A stretch of DNA of 64,000 bases. Origin: Massilia sp. MS-15. GTDB taxonomy: Bacteria; Pseudomonadota; Gammaproteobacteria; Burkholderiales; Burkholderiaceae_D. Each line of letters opens with the position of its first letter. Within the stretch, counting starts at the first letter, position 1. The notes beneath the pieces are model-generated. The model saw only the letters and a program-made list of their open reading frames with translations. It did no database searches and was not told where the DNA came from. The DNA is taken from positions 1 through 64,000 of the forward strand of contig NZ_JAIWIA010000034.1 of the NCBI RefSeq assembly GCF_020176695.1. The letters are read 5' to 3'. The position numbers were made by a program, and so were the translations under genes. This document shows, one piece after another, positions 39,215 to 48,825 of this stretch.

Positions 39215-39739
39215 ATGAAGGGATACACGCCAGGCTTGTTCGACCGCCTGCTGGGCGCGCCGCAGCGCGGCGCCACCGGCGCCCCGGGCACGTCGCTGGC
39301 GCGCCAGCTGCCGCAGCGCCTGACGATCGAAGAACTGAAGGAAGCGGTGGCGCGCGACCTGGAAGCCCTGCTCAACACGCGCGCCAGCCTGGCGGAAGAA
39401 ACGCTGAAGGATTTTCCCCTGTGTTCCCGCTCGCTGGTGGCGTATGGCTTGCGCGATTTCGCCGACCGCTGCCTGTCCAGCCCGCTCGAGCGCGCCGCGA
39501 TCTGCGCCAGCATCGAGAAGACCATCGCCAGCCACGAGCCGCGCCTGCGCAAGGCCAGCGCCAGTTTCGTCCAGGGCCGCGGCGCGGTGAACCGCCTGAA
39601 CTTCTCGATCACGGCCCTGCTGGTGGCCAGCATGTCGGAAGAGCCGGTCAGCTTCGATGCCGTGCTGACGCCCTCGAACCTGCAGTACAGCGTCAGCCGT
39701 GCCGGCAAGGGGCCGCGTCCGGTGCCGGCGGGAGGGTGA
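39215..39739 (+). CDS. tssE: Type VI secretion baseplate subunit TssE (gp25-like)
   Basis: 174 aa from the ATG at 39215; the frame extends 29 codons upstream, but the family N-terminus (GLFDRLLGAP) starts here. TssE resembles phage T4 gp25 and starts sheath assembly on the baseplate. Family features: ILRDLEALLNTR-like (VARDLEALLNTRASL), LVAYGLRDFADRCL, the IEKTIASHEPRL segment and the gp25 strand-turn RLNFSITALL. Stop codon 2 bp before tssF. Confidence 0.93.
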   Translation: MKGYTPGLFDRLLGAPQRGATGAPGTSLARQLPQRLTIEELKEAVARDLEALLNTRASLAEETLKDFPLCSRSLVAYGLRDFADRCLSSPLERAAICASIEKTIASHEPRLRKASASFVQGRGAVNRLNFSITALLVASMSEEPVSFDAVLTPSNLQYSVSRAGKGPRPVPAGG

Positions 39740-39741
39740 GC

Positions 39742-41583
39742 ATGGAACAGATGCTGCCGTACTACGAAAGCGAGCTGGCCTACCTGCGGCGCAGCCTGCG
39801 CGAATTCGCCGAACGCTATCCGCGCATCGCCGGCCGCCTGCTGCTGGCCGGCGAGACCTGCGAAGACCCGCACACCGAGCGCATGATCGAGGCCTTCGCG
39901 CTGCTCAATGCGCGCATCGCCAAGCGCCTCGACGACGACTATCCGGAATTCACCGAGGCCCTGTTCGAAGTGCTGTATCCGCATTACCTGCGGCCCTTCC
40001 CTTCGTGCTCGATCGCGCGCATCGGTGCCGATGGCGAGTCCGGCCAGGACGGCGCCGGCGCGGTCGCCCGCGGCACCCTGCTGAATACGCGCCCGGTCCG
40101 CGGCGCGGCCTGCAGCTTTCGCACCGTGTATCCGGTGGCGGCGGCGCCGCTGGCGCTGGCCGGCGCCGGTTTTTGCGCCGTGATCGACGCGCCCGAAGCC
40201 GTACGCCTGCCGGGCAACGCCAGCGCCAGCATCAGCCTGGAATTCGCCTGGAGTGCAAGCCAGGAGCGCGCAAGCCGCGCCGGCCCGGGCAGGCTGCGCC
40301 TGTTCCTCGACGGCGAACCCTCGTTCTGCGCGGCGCTGCGCGATACCCTGTTCATGCGCAGCGTCGCCGCCTATGTCGAGGCCGACCAGGGCGGGATCTG
40401 GCGCGCACTGCCGGCGATTCCCGTGCACCCGGCCGGCTTTGGCGAAGACGAAGCCCTGATCGACTTCCCGGCGCGCTCGCATGCCGCCTACCGCCTGCTG
40501 ACCGAATACTTCTGCTATCCCGAGAAGTTCAACTTCATCGACATCGACCTCGATGCGCTGGCCGCGCACGCGCCGGCCGGCGCGCACAAACTGACCCTGC
40601 ACCTGGCCTTGTCCGGCCCGCGCGCCGACTCGAACCTGGCGCGCATGCTCGGCGCCCTGTCCGCGAACAACCTGCTGGCGGGCTGCACGCCGGTGATCAA
40701 CCTGTTCCGCCAGCGCGGCGAACCGGTGCGCGTCACGCATACCAGCGCCAGCTATCCGGTGCTGGCCGATGCGCGCCGCGCCTACGCCTACGAGGTGTAT
40801 GCGATCGAGTCGCTGCACCTGGTGCGCCAGACGCCGCAGGGCGAGACGCTGGTGCGCTTTCGTCCCTTCTACGCCCTGAAGCACGCCCAGACCCCGGAGG
40901 ACGCCGGCCACTACTACACGATCCGGCGCGACGAAACCCTGCGCGACACCAGTCCGGGGTACGAGACCCAGGTCGCGATCGTCGACATCGACTTCGATCC
41001 GGGCCAGGTGGAAACCGATACCCTCAACATCGAACTCACCTGCACCAACCGCGATCTGCCCGCCCTGCTCTCCTACGGCCAGGCGGGCGGCGACCTGTTC
41101 CTGGAAGGCGGTTCGAATTCGCGCACCGTGTCTTTCCTGCGCAAGCCGAGCGCCTCCTGCCGCTTCGCGCGCGGGCGCGGCGCCCACTGGCGCCTGGTCT
41201 CGCACCTGGCGCTGAACCACCTGTCGCTGGCCGAAGGCGGGGTCGATGCCTTCCGCGAGATGCTGACCCTGTACGACCTGCCGCGCTCGCCGTCCACGCA
41301 GCGCCAGATCGGCGGCATCAGGACGATCGCGCAGCGTCCCACCACCGCCTGGCTGGCCGGGAACCCGTTTACCTGCATGGTGCGCGGCGTCGAAGTACGC
41401 CTCGGCATCGACGAGGAAGCCTTCGTCGGCAGCGGCATCCACGCCTTTGCCCAGGTGATCGAACGCTTCCTGGCCCTGTACGTGCATGCCAACAGCTTCA
41501 CCCAGCTGGTGATCGTGTCGGCCCATACCGGAGAAGCGCTATTGACCTGCCAGCCCCGCAGCGGCGAATTGAGCCTGCTGTAA
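39742..41583 (+). CDS. tssF: Type VI secretion baseplate subunit TssF
   Basis: 613 aa from the ATG at 39742, with GGGAGGG 5 nt upstream; the frame is open much further upstream but overlaps tssE there. TssF (with TssG) forms the baseplate wedge around the VgrG hub. Family start MLPYYESELAYLRRSLREFAERYP is described by its position (4-27), followed by RMIEAFALLNARIAKRLDDDYPEFTEALFEVLYPHYLRP-type sequence, and the closing part with QRPTTAWLAGNPFTCMVRG. It overlaps tssG by about 40 bp. Confidence 0.95.
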   Translation: MEQMLPYYESELAYLRRSLREFAERYPRIAGRLLLAGETCEDPHTERMIEAFALLNARIAKRLDDDYPEFTEALFEVLYPHYLRPFPSCSIARIGADGESGQDGAGAVARGTLLNTRPVRGAACSFRTVYPVAAAPLALAGAGFCAVIDAPEAVRLPGNASASISLEFAWSASQERASRAGPGRLRLFLDGEPSFCAALRDTLFMRSVAAYVEADQGGIWRALPAIPVHPAGFGEDEALIDFPARSHAAYRLLTEYFCYPEKFNFIDIDLDALAAHAPAGAHKLTLHLALSGPRADSNLARMLGALSANNLLAGCTPVINLFRQRGEPVRVTHTSASYPVLADARRAYAYEVYAIESLHLVRQTPQGETLVRFRPFYALKHAQTPEDAGHYYTIRRDETLRDTSPGYETQVAIVDIDFDPGQVETDTLNIELTCTNRDLPALLSYGQAGGDLFLEGGSNSRTVSFLRKPSASCRFARGRGAHWRLVSHLALNHLSLAEGGVDAFREMLTLYDLPRSPSTQRQIGGIRTIAQRPTTAWLAGNPFTCMVRGVEVRLGIDEEAFVGSGIHAFAQVIERFLALYVHANSFTQLVIVSAHTGEALLTCQPRSGELSLL

Positions 41584-42644
41584 TCGAACGCCTGTTCCGC
41601 GAGCCCTACCGCTTCGAGTATTTCCAGGCGGTGCGCATGCTGGAACTGTGGCTGCGCCGGCGTGGCCAGCCGGCGCGCGGCCTGCTGCCGCGCTACCTGC
41701 GCTTCCAGAACTCGCTGTCGCTGTCCTTCCCGGCCAGCGAGCTCGAAACCATCGGGGCCGAACCGCGCGCGCTGGCCACGCAGCCGGCCCTGGCCACGGC
41801 CCTGGCCGCGGCGCTGGCGGACGGCAGCCTGAAGCAGCTACGGCTGACGCCGACCTTCATGGGCCTGCTGGGCTGCCACGGCGTGCTGCCGCTGCACTAC
41901 ACCGAGCGCATCGCCGAACAGCTGGCCCTCGACAAGGGAGAAGCCGAAGCCGAGGGCGCGCGCGCCTTCCTCGACTGCTTCTCGAGCCGCTCGCTGGTGC
42001 TGTTTTACGAGGCCTGGCGCAAGTACCGGCTGGCGCTGCAGTATCAGCGCGACGGCCACGATCCTTTCCTGCCCCTGCTCCTGAGCCTGGCCGGCCTGGG
42101 CAATGGCGCGCTGCGGCGGCGCCTGGTGGGCAGCGCGCAGGGCGCGGTGCTGGACGAGTCGATCGCCTACTTTGCCGCCTCGGTGCGGCACCGGCCGGTG
42201 TCGAGCGTGCAACTGGCGCGCGTGCTGTCGGAATACTTCGGCCAGCCGGTGCGCGCCGAGCAGTTCGTCGGCCGCTGGTACGACGTGCCGCCCGGCCAGC
42301 AGAGCGTGCTGGGCAGCGTCCATCCGGTGCTGGGCGCCGGCGCGCTGGCGGGCGTGCGCATCTGGCAGCGCGACCTGCGCCTGCGCCTGGTGGTGGGACC
42401 GCTGGACCGCGCCAGCTTCGACCGCTTCTTGCCCGGCGGCCTGGCGGCGCGCGCGCTGCGCAGCATGCTGGTGATGTTCACCGGCCAGACCCTCGAATAC
42501 GAAGTGAACCTGGTGCTGCGGGCGGCCGACGTGCGCAATGCCTGCCTGGAAGGCGGCGCGGCGCGGCTGGGCTGGGATGCCTACCTGGCCGAGGGCGAAC
42601 AGGAACACGACCGGCACGACGTGCGCTACGAGCTCCGGCTATAG
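41541..42644 (+). CDS. tssG: Type VI secretion baseplate subunit TssG (no standard start codon)
   Basis: About 367 aa. Completes the TssFG wedge. Family landmarks: IERLFREPYRFEYFQAVRMLE near the N-terminus (stated as residues 15-35), ASELETIGAEP, the GLLGCHGVLPLHYTE motif near 110, and RHRPVSS. The conserved N-terminus lies upstream of the first in-frame GTG (41631), and no ATG, GTG or TTG occurs in frame between that point and far into tssF. The best candidate is ATT at 41541, placed 5 nt after GGAGAA; CTG at 41547 is an alternative. The original ATG may have mutated, or translation is coupled to tssF by an unusual route. Confidence 0.88.
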   Translation: MDLPAPQRRIEPAVIERLFREPYRFEYFQAVRMLELWLRRRGQPARGLLPRYLRFQNSLSLSFPASELETIGAEPRALATQPALATALAAALADGSLKQLRLTPTFMGLLGCHGVLPLHYTERIAEQLALDKGEAEAEGARAFLDCFSSRSLVLFYEAWRKYRLALQYQRDGHDPFLPLLLSLAGLGNGALRRRLVGSAQGAVLDESIAYFAASVRHRPVSSVQLARVLSEYFGQPVRAEQFVGRWYDVPPGQQSVLGSVHPVLGAGALAGVRIWQRDLRLRLVVGPLDRASFDRFLPGGLAARALRSMLVMFTGQTLEYEVNLVLRAADVRNACLEGGAARLGWDAYLAEGEQEHDRHDVRYELRL

Positions 42645-42653
42645 GGCCGCGGG

Positions 42654-43061
42654 CTAGTGCTCGCCCAGCGCGCGTTCCAGGTCCACCCGCAGCATGTAGG
42701 CGGTCGGCGTCAGCCCGCGGTCGCCGGGGGTGTAGAAGATGCCGGGCAGGACGCCGTCTTCTTCCAGCTGGGGCAGCAGGTCGCCCATCAGCTCATCGAG
42801 CGCGAAGGCTTGCGGCTCGTAGCCATCCCACTCGTATTCGGCGCACAGGTCGGCGAACTCGCTGGCCGGCCACATGGCGAACACCAGGGTACCGTCGTCG
42901 GTCCTGGCCAGCGCCCAGCCGTCGCGGTACAGGCCCCAGACTTCGCCGCTGCGCGCCACCTGCTGCACGAAGCGCGTGTAGCGCTGCTGGGCGGACAGGG
43001 TGACCACGTCCGCCAGCTGCTGCGCGCCCAGCTTGATTGCCGAAAGTGTCCGCTCGCTCAA
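42654..43061 (-). CDS. DUF2750 domain protein
   Basis: 135 aa from a TTG at 43061; the start is uncertain because no ATG fits and the frame is open upstream. The DUF2750 pattern is clear: [29 protein letters not shown], split here as residues 23-51, then [21 protein letters not shown] and [18 protein letters not shown]. Function of the family is unknown. Convergent with tssG, 9 bp apart, and divergent from the ynfA-type gene; probably not part of the T6SS. Confidence 0.8.
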   Translation of the reverse strand: MSERTLSAIKLGAQQLADVVTLSAQQRYTRFVQQVARSGEVWGLYRDGWALARTDDGTLVFAMWPASEFADLCAEYEWDGYEPQAFALDELMGDLLPQLEEDGVLPGIFYTPGDRGLTPTAYMLRVDLERALGEH

Positions 43062-43202
43062 GGTATCCGCCGCCAGAATGATTGTGCCGCCAAGGATACG
43101 CCGGAACGCGGATCGGTGGCGCAGGCGCGCATGCCCTCCATTCCCACCCTGTCGCGCCGGGCTGGGGATAAGATGGCGCTTTTCCACAGCCCGCGCGATC
43201 CG

Positions 43203-43550
43203 ATGTTTCCCGACCTGTTTTCCTTCGGCCGCATGGCCGGCCTGTTCTTCGTGACCGCCATCGCCGAGCTGCTCGGCTGCTACCTGCCGCTGCTGTGGCT
43301 GACCGGGAAGGGCAGCGCCTGGCTGCTGCTGCCGGCCGCGCTCAGCCTGGCCGTCTTCGTCTGGCTCCTGACCCTGCACCCGGCAGCCAGCGGCCGCGTG
43401 TATGCCGCCTACGGCGCGGTGTACATCGCCACGGCGCTGGCCTGGCTGTGGGTGGTCGACGGCATCAGGCCGGGCTGGACCGACTATGCCGGCGTGGCGC
43501 TGGCGCTGGCCGGTGCCGCCTGCATCGCTTTTGGGCAGCGCCAGGCTTGA
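43203..43550 (+). CDS. ynfA: YnfA/UPF0060 family membrane protein
   Basis: 115 aa, four membrane helices, small-multidrug-resistance-like. The stretch [21 protein letters not shown] followed by [14 protein letters not shown] is almost the same as in E. coli YnfA. ATG at 43203 gives a near-family length; ATG at 43173, with GGGGA 4 nt upstream, would add ten residues and may be the real start. Reported YnfA homologues act as SMR-type exporters; the substrate here is unknown. Confidence 0.88.
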   Translation: MFPDLFSFGRMAGLFFVTAIAELLGCYLPLLWLTGKGSAWLLLPAALSLAVFVWLLTLHPAASGRVYAAYGAVYIATALAWLWVVDGIRPGWTDYAGVALALAGAACIAFGQRQA

Positions 43551-43706
43551 GCTGGCCGGGCAGTCGGAGCAAGGAGCCAGCCTGGCCAGCCTGGCCAGCA
43601 ACGCCTGCATGACGCCCGGCCGCGCCGGCCTGCTCATGCGCGTCACAGGCCAGTCATGTTGGCTTCGTACCATGCACGGACCTTCTTAACCATCCAGAGG
43701 ATCCCC

Positions 43707-45956
43707 GTGAACAAGCCGACCGACTTCGCCCGCATCCCTGTCGACCACGACGACATCGATACGAACGTCTCGTCGAACGAACATTTCAGTACCGTGCTGG
43801 AAGCCCGCCTGAGCCGCCGCAGCCTGCTGCGCGGTGGCGCCGCCGGCGCCGCTTCCGCCCTGCTCGGCGCCATCGGCCTGAGCGGCTGCGGCGGCTCGGA
43901 CGGCGCCAGCGCGCCGGCCGGACCCGTCGCGAACATACCGCCGGCCGACAGGCTGCTTGGCTTCAGCGCCGTCTCCAAGAGCCTGGCGGATACGGTGCTG
44001 GTCCCGGCCGGCTAGACCGCATCGGTCCTGTATGCGCTGGGCGACCCGCTCACCGCCACCACCCCCGCCTACAGGAACGACGGTACCGATACCGACATGG
44101 AAAACCGCGCCGGCGACCACCACGACGGCATGGAATTCTTCCCGCTCTCGAGCACCGGCAGCGCGTCCACCACGGCCAACGACCGCGGCCTGCTGGCGAT
44201 GAACCACGAAGCCACCACCGACGAGAAGCTGTCCTCGTTCTTCGTGCACGCCAACGGCGGCACCATGAGCCTGCCCCGTCCGGCCGCCGAGGTGGACAAG
44301 GAAATGGCGCTGCATGGCCTGTCCGTGGTCGAGGTGCGCCGGAACGGCGGCAAGTGGGAATACCTGAAGGACTCCGGCTTCAACCGCCGTGTCCACCAGC
44401 AGACCGATGTCGAGCTCTCGGGTCCGGTGCGCGGCAATGCGCTGGTGATCACCAGATATTCGACCGGCGGCACCAGGATCCGCGGCACCCTGAACAACTG
44501 CGGCACCGGCAAGACCCCGTGGAACACCTACCTGTCGGGCGAAGAGAACTGGGCGGGCTACTTCACCCGCGCCGCCACGGACGACGCCGCGCGCGGCGAC
44601 AAGAGCGTGGTTTCGCTCAAGCGCTATGGCCGCGACCAGGGCGCCAGCTCGCGCCACGGCTGGGAAACTGGCGGCCGGGACGACAAATACCAGCGCTGGA
44701 ACATCAGCAAGACCGGGGCGTCAAACGATGGCAGCGACGACTACCGCAACGAAATGAACGGCATGGGCTACATCGTCGAGATGGACGCCTACGACAAGAC
44801 CAGGCCGATCAAGAAGCGCACCGCGCTGGGCCGCTATGCCCACGAAAGCGCCGCCTTCGGCAAGGTGGTCGTGGGCCAGCCGCTGGCCGTGTACATGGGC
44901 GACGACTCGCGCAACGAGTACATTTTCAAGTACGTGTCGAATGCCGTCTGGTCGGCCGCCGACGCCGCCCCGGCGGACCGCATCGCCACCGGCGACAAGT
45001 ACCTCGACAGCGGCAGGCTGTACGTCGCGAAATTCGCCGCCGACGGCACTGGCCAGTGGATCGAGCTGTCGATCGCCAACCCCTTGATTGCTGCCTACGC
45101 CGGCTACAAGTTCGCCGACCAGGCCGACGTGCTGGTGAATGCCCGCCTGGCCGGCGACGCCGTCGGCGCGACCAGGATGGACCGTCCGGAATGGTGCTCG
45201 GTGCATCCGACCACCGGCGAGGTCTACTTCTCGCTGACCAACAACAGCAACCGCCGCGCCGAGCCGAGCGGATCGAGCCAGGCCGCACCGGACGCCGCCA
45301 ACCCGCGCGCGTATACCGACATGAAGGGGACCAGCACGCAGCAGGGCAACGTGAACGGCCACATCATCCGCGTCAGGGAAGGCACGGCAGGTGCGGCCGC
45401 GACGGGCTTCACCTGGGACGTCTACCTGTTCGGCGCCGAAGCCGGCGCCGCCGCCGCCAGCGTGAACCTGTCCGGCCTCACCGCCGACCAGGACTTCTCG
45501 AGCCCGGACGGCCTGGCCTTCAGCACCGCCACCGGCATCTGCTGGATCCAGACCGACGACGGCGCGTATACCGACGTCACCAACTGCATGATGCTGGCCG
45601 GCGTGCCGGGCCAGGTGGGCGACGGCAGGAAGCTCACCCTGAACTACCCGCGCGCCAACGGCGGCACCCTGAGCGTGGACACCTATGTCGGCAAGGCCGC
45701 CACGCCCGACACGCTCAAGCGCTTCCTGGTCGGCCCGGTGGGCAGCGAGATCACCGGCATCGCCGAGACTCCGGACGGCAAGGCGTTGTTCGTGAACATC
45801 CAGCACCCGGGCGAGAATACCGCATCAAGCAACGTCGGCGACCCGGCCAGGTACACCAGCCAGTGGCCAAGCAATGCCGGCTACGGCGCCGGCAAGCGTC
45901 CGCGCTCGGCGACCATCGTCATCACCAAGAACGATGGCGGCAGGATCGGTACCTGA
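43707..45956 (+). pseudogene. PhoX-type secreted phosphatase, interrupted by an amber codon
   Basis: A 749-codon gene from GTG 43707 (AGAGG 7 nt upstream) with one in-frame TAG at 44013 (codon 103). Frame and protein similarity continue without a break: VLVPAG-stop-TASVLYALGDPL, where PhoX relatives have tyrosine (PAGY...VLYAWGDP), so TAC or TAT changed to TAG. The N-terminus has a twin-arginine signal (SRRSLLRG, 36-43) and a lipobox-like LSGC at 58-61. PhoX proteins are Tat-exported Ca/Fe alkaline phosphatases, used under phosphate limitation. Either a recent nonsense mutation, a sequencing error, or suppression; the rest of the gene shows no decay. Confidence 0.82.
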
Positions 45957-45966
45957 TCGTTGACGT

Positions 45967-45992
45967 CGGTCCTGGCGCTCGCGCCAGGACCG
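45967..45992. terminator. Strong hairpin between convergent phoX and argP genes
   Basis: Perfect 12-bp arms CGGTCCTGGCGC (45967-45978) and GCGCCAGGACCG (45981-45992), 2 bp apart. No U-tract on either strand, so it is at best a non-canonical bidirectional terminator. Confidence 0.45.
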
Positions 45993-46002
45993 CGCCCATG
46001 TC

Positions 46003-46896
46003 CTAGGTCATGGGCAGCAGCACTTCGCGCGCGGCCCGGATCAGGGCCGCACCCATGCGTTCGAGGCGCGGCGGCTGGATGCGCCAGGCGTGCCAGTACA
46101 GGGGCACGTCCACGTGCAGGCCGGGCGCCAGGTCCACCATGCTGCCGTCGCGCAGCATGGCTTCGCACTGCTCCAGCGGCAGCAGGCCATAGCCCATGCC
46201 CTGGCGGATCGCTCGCGCGAACGGGTCGCTGGCCGGCACATAGTGAAAAGGATACGACCCCTCCGGCAGCCCGAAGTGTTTCAGCAGGAAGGCCGACTGC
46301 AGCGAGTCCTTGCGGTCGAACACGATCACCGGCGCCCGCCGCGCGCTCTCGCGCTGGAACCCGTCGGCGAACCACTGCCTGGCGAAGCCGCACGAGGCCA
46401 CCATCCGGTAGCGCATCTGGCCGAGCGGGCTCGCCGTGCAGCCGTGCATCGGCGCCGCCTCGCCCGACACGCAGGCCACCACGCGCCCCTGTTCCAGCAA
46501 GGCGAAGGTATGGCCCTGGTTGTCGAGCACGAATTCGACCAGCAGTTCTTCGCTCGCCAGGGCCGGTGCCAGCACCGGCAGCAGCCAGGTGGCCAGCGTG
46601 TCGTTGTTGACCGCCAGCGTCACGCGTACCGGGCCTTCGTCCATGCCCATCTCGGCCAGGAACTCGGACTCCAGCAGCGTGCTGCGGCGCAGGAACTGCA
46701 GCAAACGCGTGCCCGGGCCGGTCGGACGGCAGGGACGGCTGCGCACCAGCAGCGGCGTGCCGAAGTCCTGCTCCAGCGCCGAGATGCGCTGCGAGACGGC
46801 CGAGGGACTGATCGACAGCTGGGCGGCGGCCGCTTCCAGGCTGCCGGTGTCGACGGCGGCAATGAATGCAGCGCTGCGGCGGGGATCGATCTGCAT
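46003..46896 (-). CDS. argP: LysR family regulator ArgP (IciA-type)
   Basis: 297 aa. N-terminal winged helix (GSLEAAAAQLSISPSAVSQRISALE, at residues 18-42) and effector domain from about 90. The start MQIDPRRSAAFIAAVDTGS and overall pattern match ArgP, which senses lysine/arginine and activates the basic-amino-acid exporter gene. The next gene, divergent over 95 bp, is exactly such an exporter. ArgP was also described as IciA, an oriC-binding inhibitor in E. coli; no claim of that is made here. Confidence 0.88.
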   Translation of the reverse strand: MQIDPRRSAAFIAAVDTGSLEAAAAQLSISPSAVSQRISALEQDFGTPLLVRSRPCRPTGPGTRLLQFLRRSTLLESEFLAEMGMDEGPVRVTLAVNNDTLATWLLPVLAPALASEELLVEFVLDNQGHTFALLEQGRVVACVSGEAAPMHGCTASPLGQMRYRMVASCGFARQWFADGFQRESARRAPVIVFDRKDSLQSAFLLKHFGLPEGSYPFHYVPASDPFARAIRQGMGYGLLPLEQCEAMLRDGSMVDLAPGLHVDVPLYWHAWRIQPPRLERMGAALIRAAREVLLPMT

Positions 46897-46991
46897 TGGA
46901 TCAGTTTTGCTTAAGCAAGTTTAGAAAACATGAATATATTTGAATTATCGCTGTGCGTCCGCGAGCATGGGGTCTTTCTTGGAGAAGCATC

Positions 46992-47609
46992 ATGTTTTCG
47001 CAACAGGTTTTCCTGCAGGGGCTGGGCCTGGGCGCCAGCCTCATCATGGCCATCGGCGCGCAGAATGCGCACGTGATCCGCACCGGCGTGCGCGGCCAGT
47101 ACGTGCTGGCCACGGTTGCCACCTGCATCGTCGTCGACGTGGCGCTGATCGCGCTCGGCATCACGGGGCTGGGCGTGCTGGTGGAAGCCTCGCCCACCCT
47201 GATGGCGGTGGCGCGCTACGGCGGCGCCGCCTTCCTCGTGTGGTATGGCTGGCGCTGCTTCAGAAGCAGCCTGCGAGGCGGCGCGTCGCTGGCACTGCCG
47301 GCCGAGGCGAACACCCTGACGCTGGGCCGGGCGCTGGCCACGGTCCTGGCGCTGTCGCTGCTCAATCCGCACGTCTACCTCGACACCGTGGTGCTGCTCG
47401 GCGCGGTGGGCAGCAGCCTTGGCGGCGACGCCCGTCCCTCGTTCGCGCTGGGGGCGATGACCGCATCGGTGCTGTGGTTCTCCCTGCTCGGTCTCGGCGC
47501 GCGGCGTTTTGCCTCCGTGCTCGGCCGTCCGTCGGTGTGGCGCGCGATCGAAGCCTTGACCGGCTCGCTGATGCTGGTGCTGGCCTGCCTGCTCGTGCGC
47601 GCAGCGTAA
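46992..47609 (+). CDS. LysE/ArgO family amino-acid exporter
   Basis: 205 aa, five to six membrane helices, normal for LysE/ArgO. Exports L-lysine and/or L-arginine. Signature GLGLGASLIMAIGAQNAHVIRTG at residues 10-32 and the LLNPHVYLDTVVLLGAVG region near 118. ATG at 46992 has GGAG 7 nt upstream. Divergent from argP; the pair forms a self-contained export/regulation unit. Lysine versus arginine specificity cannot be told. Confidence 0.92.
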   Translation: MFSQQVFLQGLGLGASLIMAIGAQNAHVIRTGVRGQYVLATVATCIVVDVALIALGITGLGVLVEASPTLMAVARYGGAAFLVWYGWRCFRSSLRGGASLALPAEANTLTLGRALATVLALSLLNPHVYLDTVVLLGAVGSSLGGDARPSFALGAMTASVLWFSLLGLGARRFASVLGRPSVWRAIEALTGSLMLVLACLLVRAA

Positions 47610-47662
47610 GCGCCCCGCTGTGGCTATACTCATGACTGGACTTGACCAAGGAAGCCGCCATC

Positions 47663-48724
47663 ATGCGCCACGACCTGTTGTCGACACTGGACATCCGCTA
47701 TCCCATCATCCAGGCCCCGATGGCGGGCGTCTCGACCCCGGCGCTGGCCATCGCCGTCTCGGAAGTCGGCGCACTGGGCTCGGTCGCCGTCGGCACCTCG
47801 ACCGTGCAGCAGGCGCGCGCGGCGATCGGGGCTGTGCGCGAGAAGACCAGCCGGCCGTTCAACGTCAACGTGTTCACCCATCGGCCCGCGCAGGCCGACC
47901 CGGCGCGCGAGGCCGCCTGGCTGGACTGGCTGCGGCCGCACTTCGAACGATTCGGCGCCTGCCCGCCCGCCGCGCTGGGCGAGATCTACCGCAGCTTCCT
48001 GGACGACGAGCCGATGTTCGAGCTGCTGCTGGAACTGCGCCCGGCCGTGGTCAGTTTTCACTTCGGCCTGCCGCCGCAGGACAGGATCGACGCGCTGAAG
48101 GCGGCCGGCATCGTGCTGTTTACCACCGCGACCTCGCTCGACGAAGCGCTGAGGATCGAGGCGGCCGGCATCGACGCCATCGTCGCCCAGGGCATCGAGG
48201 CCGGCGGACACCGCGGCATGTTCGACCCCGCCGCGCCCGATCCCGCGCTTCCCGCCTTCGCGCTGCTGGAACAGTTGCGCGGCAAGGTGTCGCTGCCGCT
48301 GATCGCCGCCGGCGGCATCATGCATGGTGCACACATCCGTAGCGCGCTCCACCACGGCGCCAGCGCGGTCCAGATGGGCAGCGCCTTCATCGCCTGCCCG
48401 GAGTCGATGGCCACGGCGCACCACCGCGCGCTGATCGCCCGCGGCGCGGCGCTGCGCACCGAGCTCACCGCCGCCATCTCGGGCCGGCCGGCACGCGGCA
48501 TCGTCAACAGGATGTTCACCGAGGTCGGCGCGGCCGGCCATCCGCCGCTGCCGGACTACCCGATCGCCTACGACGCCGCCAAGGCCCTGCATGCGGCGGC
48601 CTGCGCGGAGGGCAGCCAGGATTACTCGGTCAACTGGGGCGGCACCAATGTGGGCCAGGCACGCGCCATGCCGGCGGGTGAACTGGTGGCCATGCTGGCG
48701 GACGAGATGAACGCAGCGGCCTAG
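47663..48724 (+). CDS. Nitronate monooxygenase family protein
   Basis: 353 aa from ATG 47663 (AAGGA 10 nt upstream). FMN-dependent TIM-barrel enzyme of the 2-nitropropane dioxygenase family. Conserved parts: YPIIQAPMAGVSTPALA near 12-28, the EAGGHRG motif with the catalytic-site His near 182, PLIAAGGI near 220 and AVQMGSAFIAC near 245. Such enzymes detoxify propionate-3-nitronate and similar nitronates. The gene is preceded closely by the exporter, but no shared role is evident. Confidence 0.9.
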   Translation: MRHDLLSTLDIRYPIIQAPMAGVSTPALAIAVSEVGALGSVAVGTSTVQQARAAIGAVREKTSRPFNVNVFTHRPAQADPAREAAWLDWLRPHFERFGACPPAALGEIYRSFLDDEPMFELLLELRPAVVSFHFGLPPQDRIDALKAAGIVLFTTATSLDEALRIEAAGIDAIVAQGIEAGGHRGMFDPAAPDPALPAFALLEQLRGKVSLPLIAAGGIMHGAHIRSALHHGASAVQMGSAFIACPESMATAHHRALIARGAALRTELTAAISGRPARGIVNRMFTEVGAAGHPPLPDYPIAYDAAKALHAAACAEGSQDYSVNWGGTNVGQARAMPAGELVAMLADEMNAAA

Positions 48725-48825
48725 AGGGCGCGCGCCAATGGGCGGCAGCGCTCTTCAGCCGCATTGTTCCGTACCGGGCCGCCCAGGAAACGGGCGCCCC
48801 GATCAACACTTACCGGAGATTCAAC

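Noticed and set aside
39073-41526. An 817-codon minus-strand frame opposite tssE-tssF
   Set aside because: Low-complexity Arg/Gly/Gln-rich shadow; the plus strand carries conserved T6SS proteins.
41648-43003. A 451-codon plus-strand frame across tssG and DUF2750
   Set aside because: Runs in another frame over two well-supported genes and is rich in Arg/Ala/Pro only.
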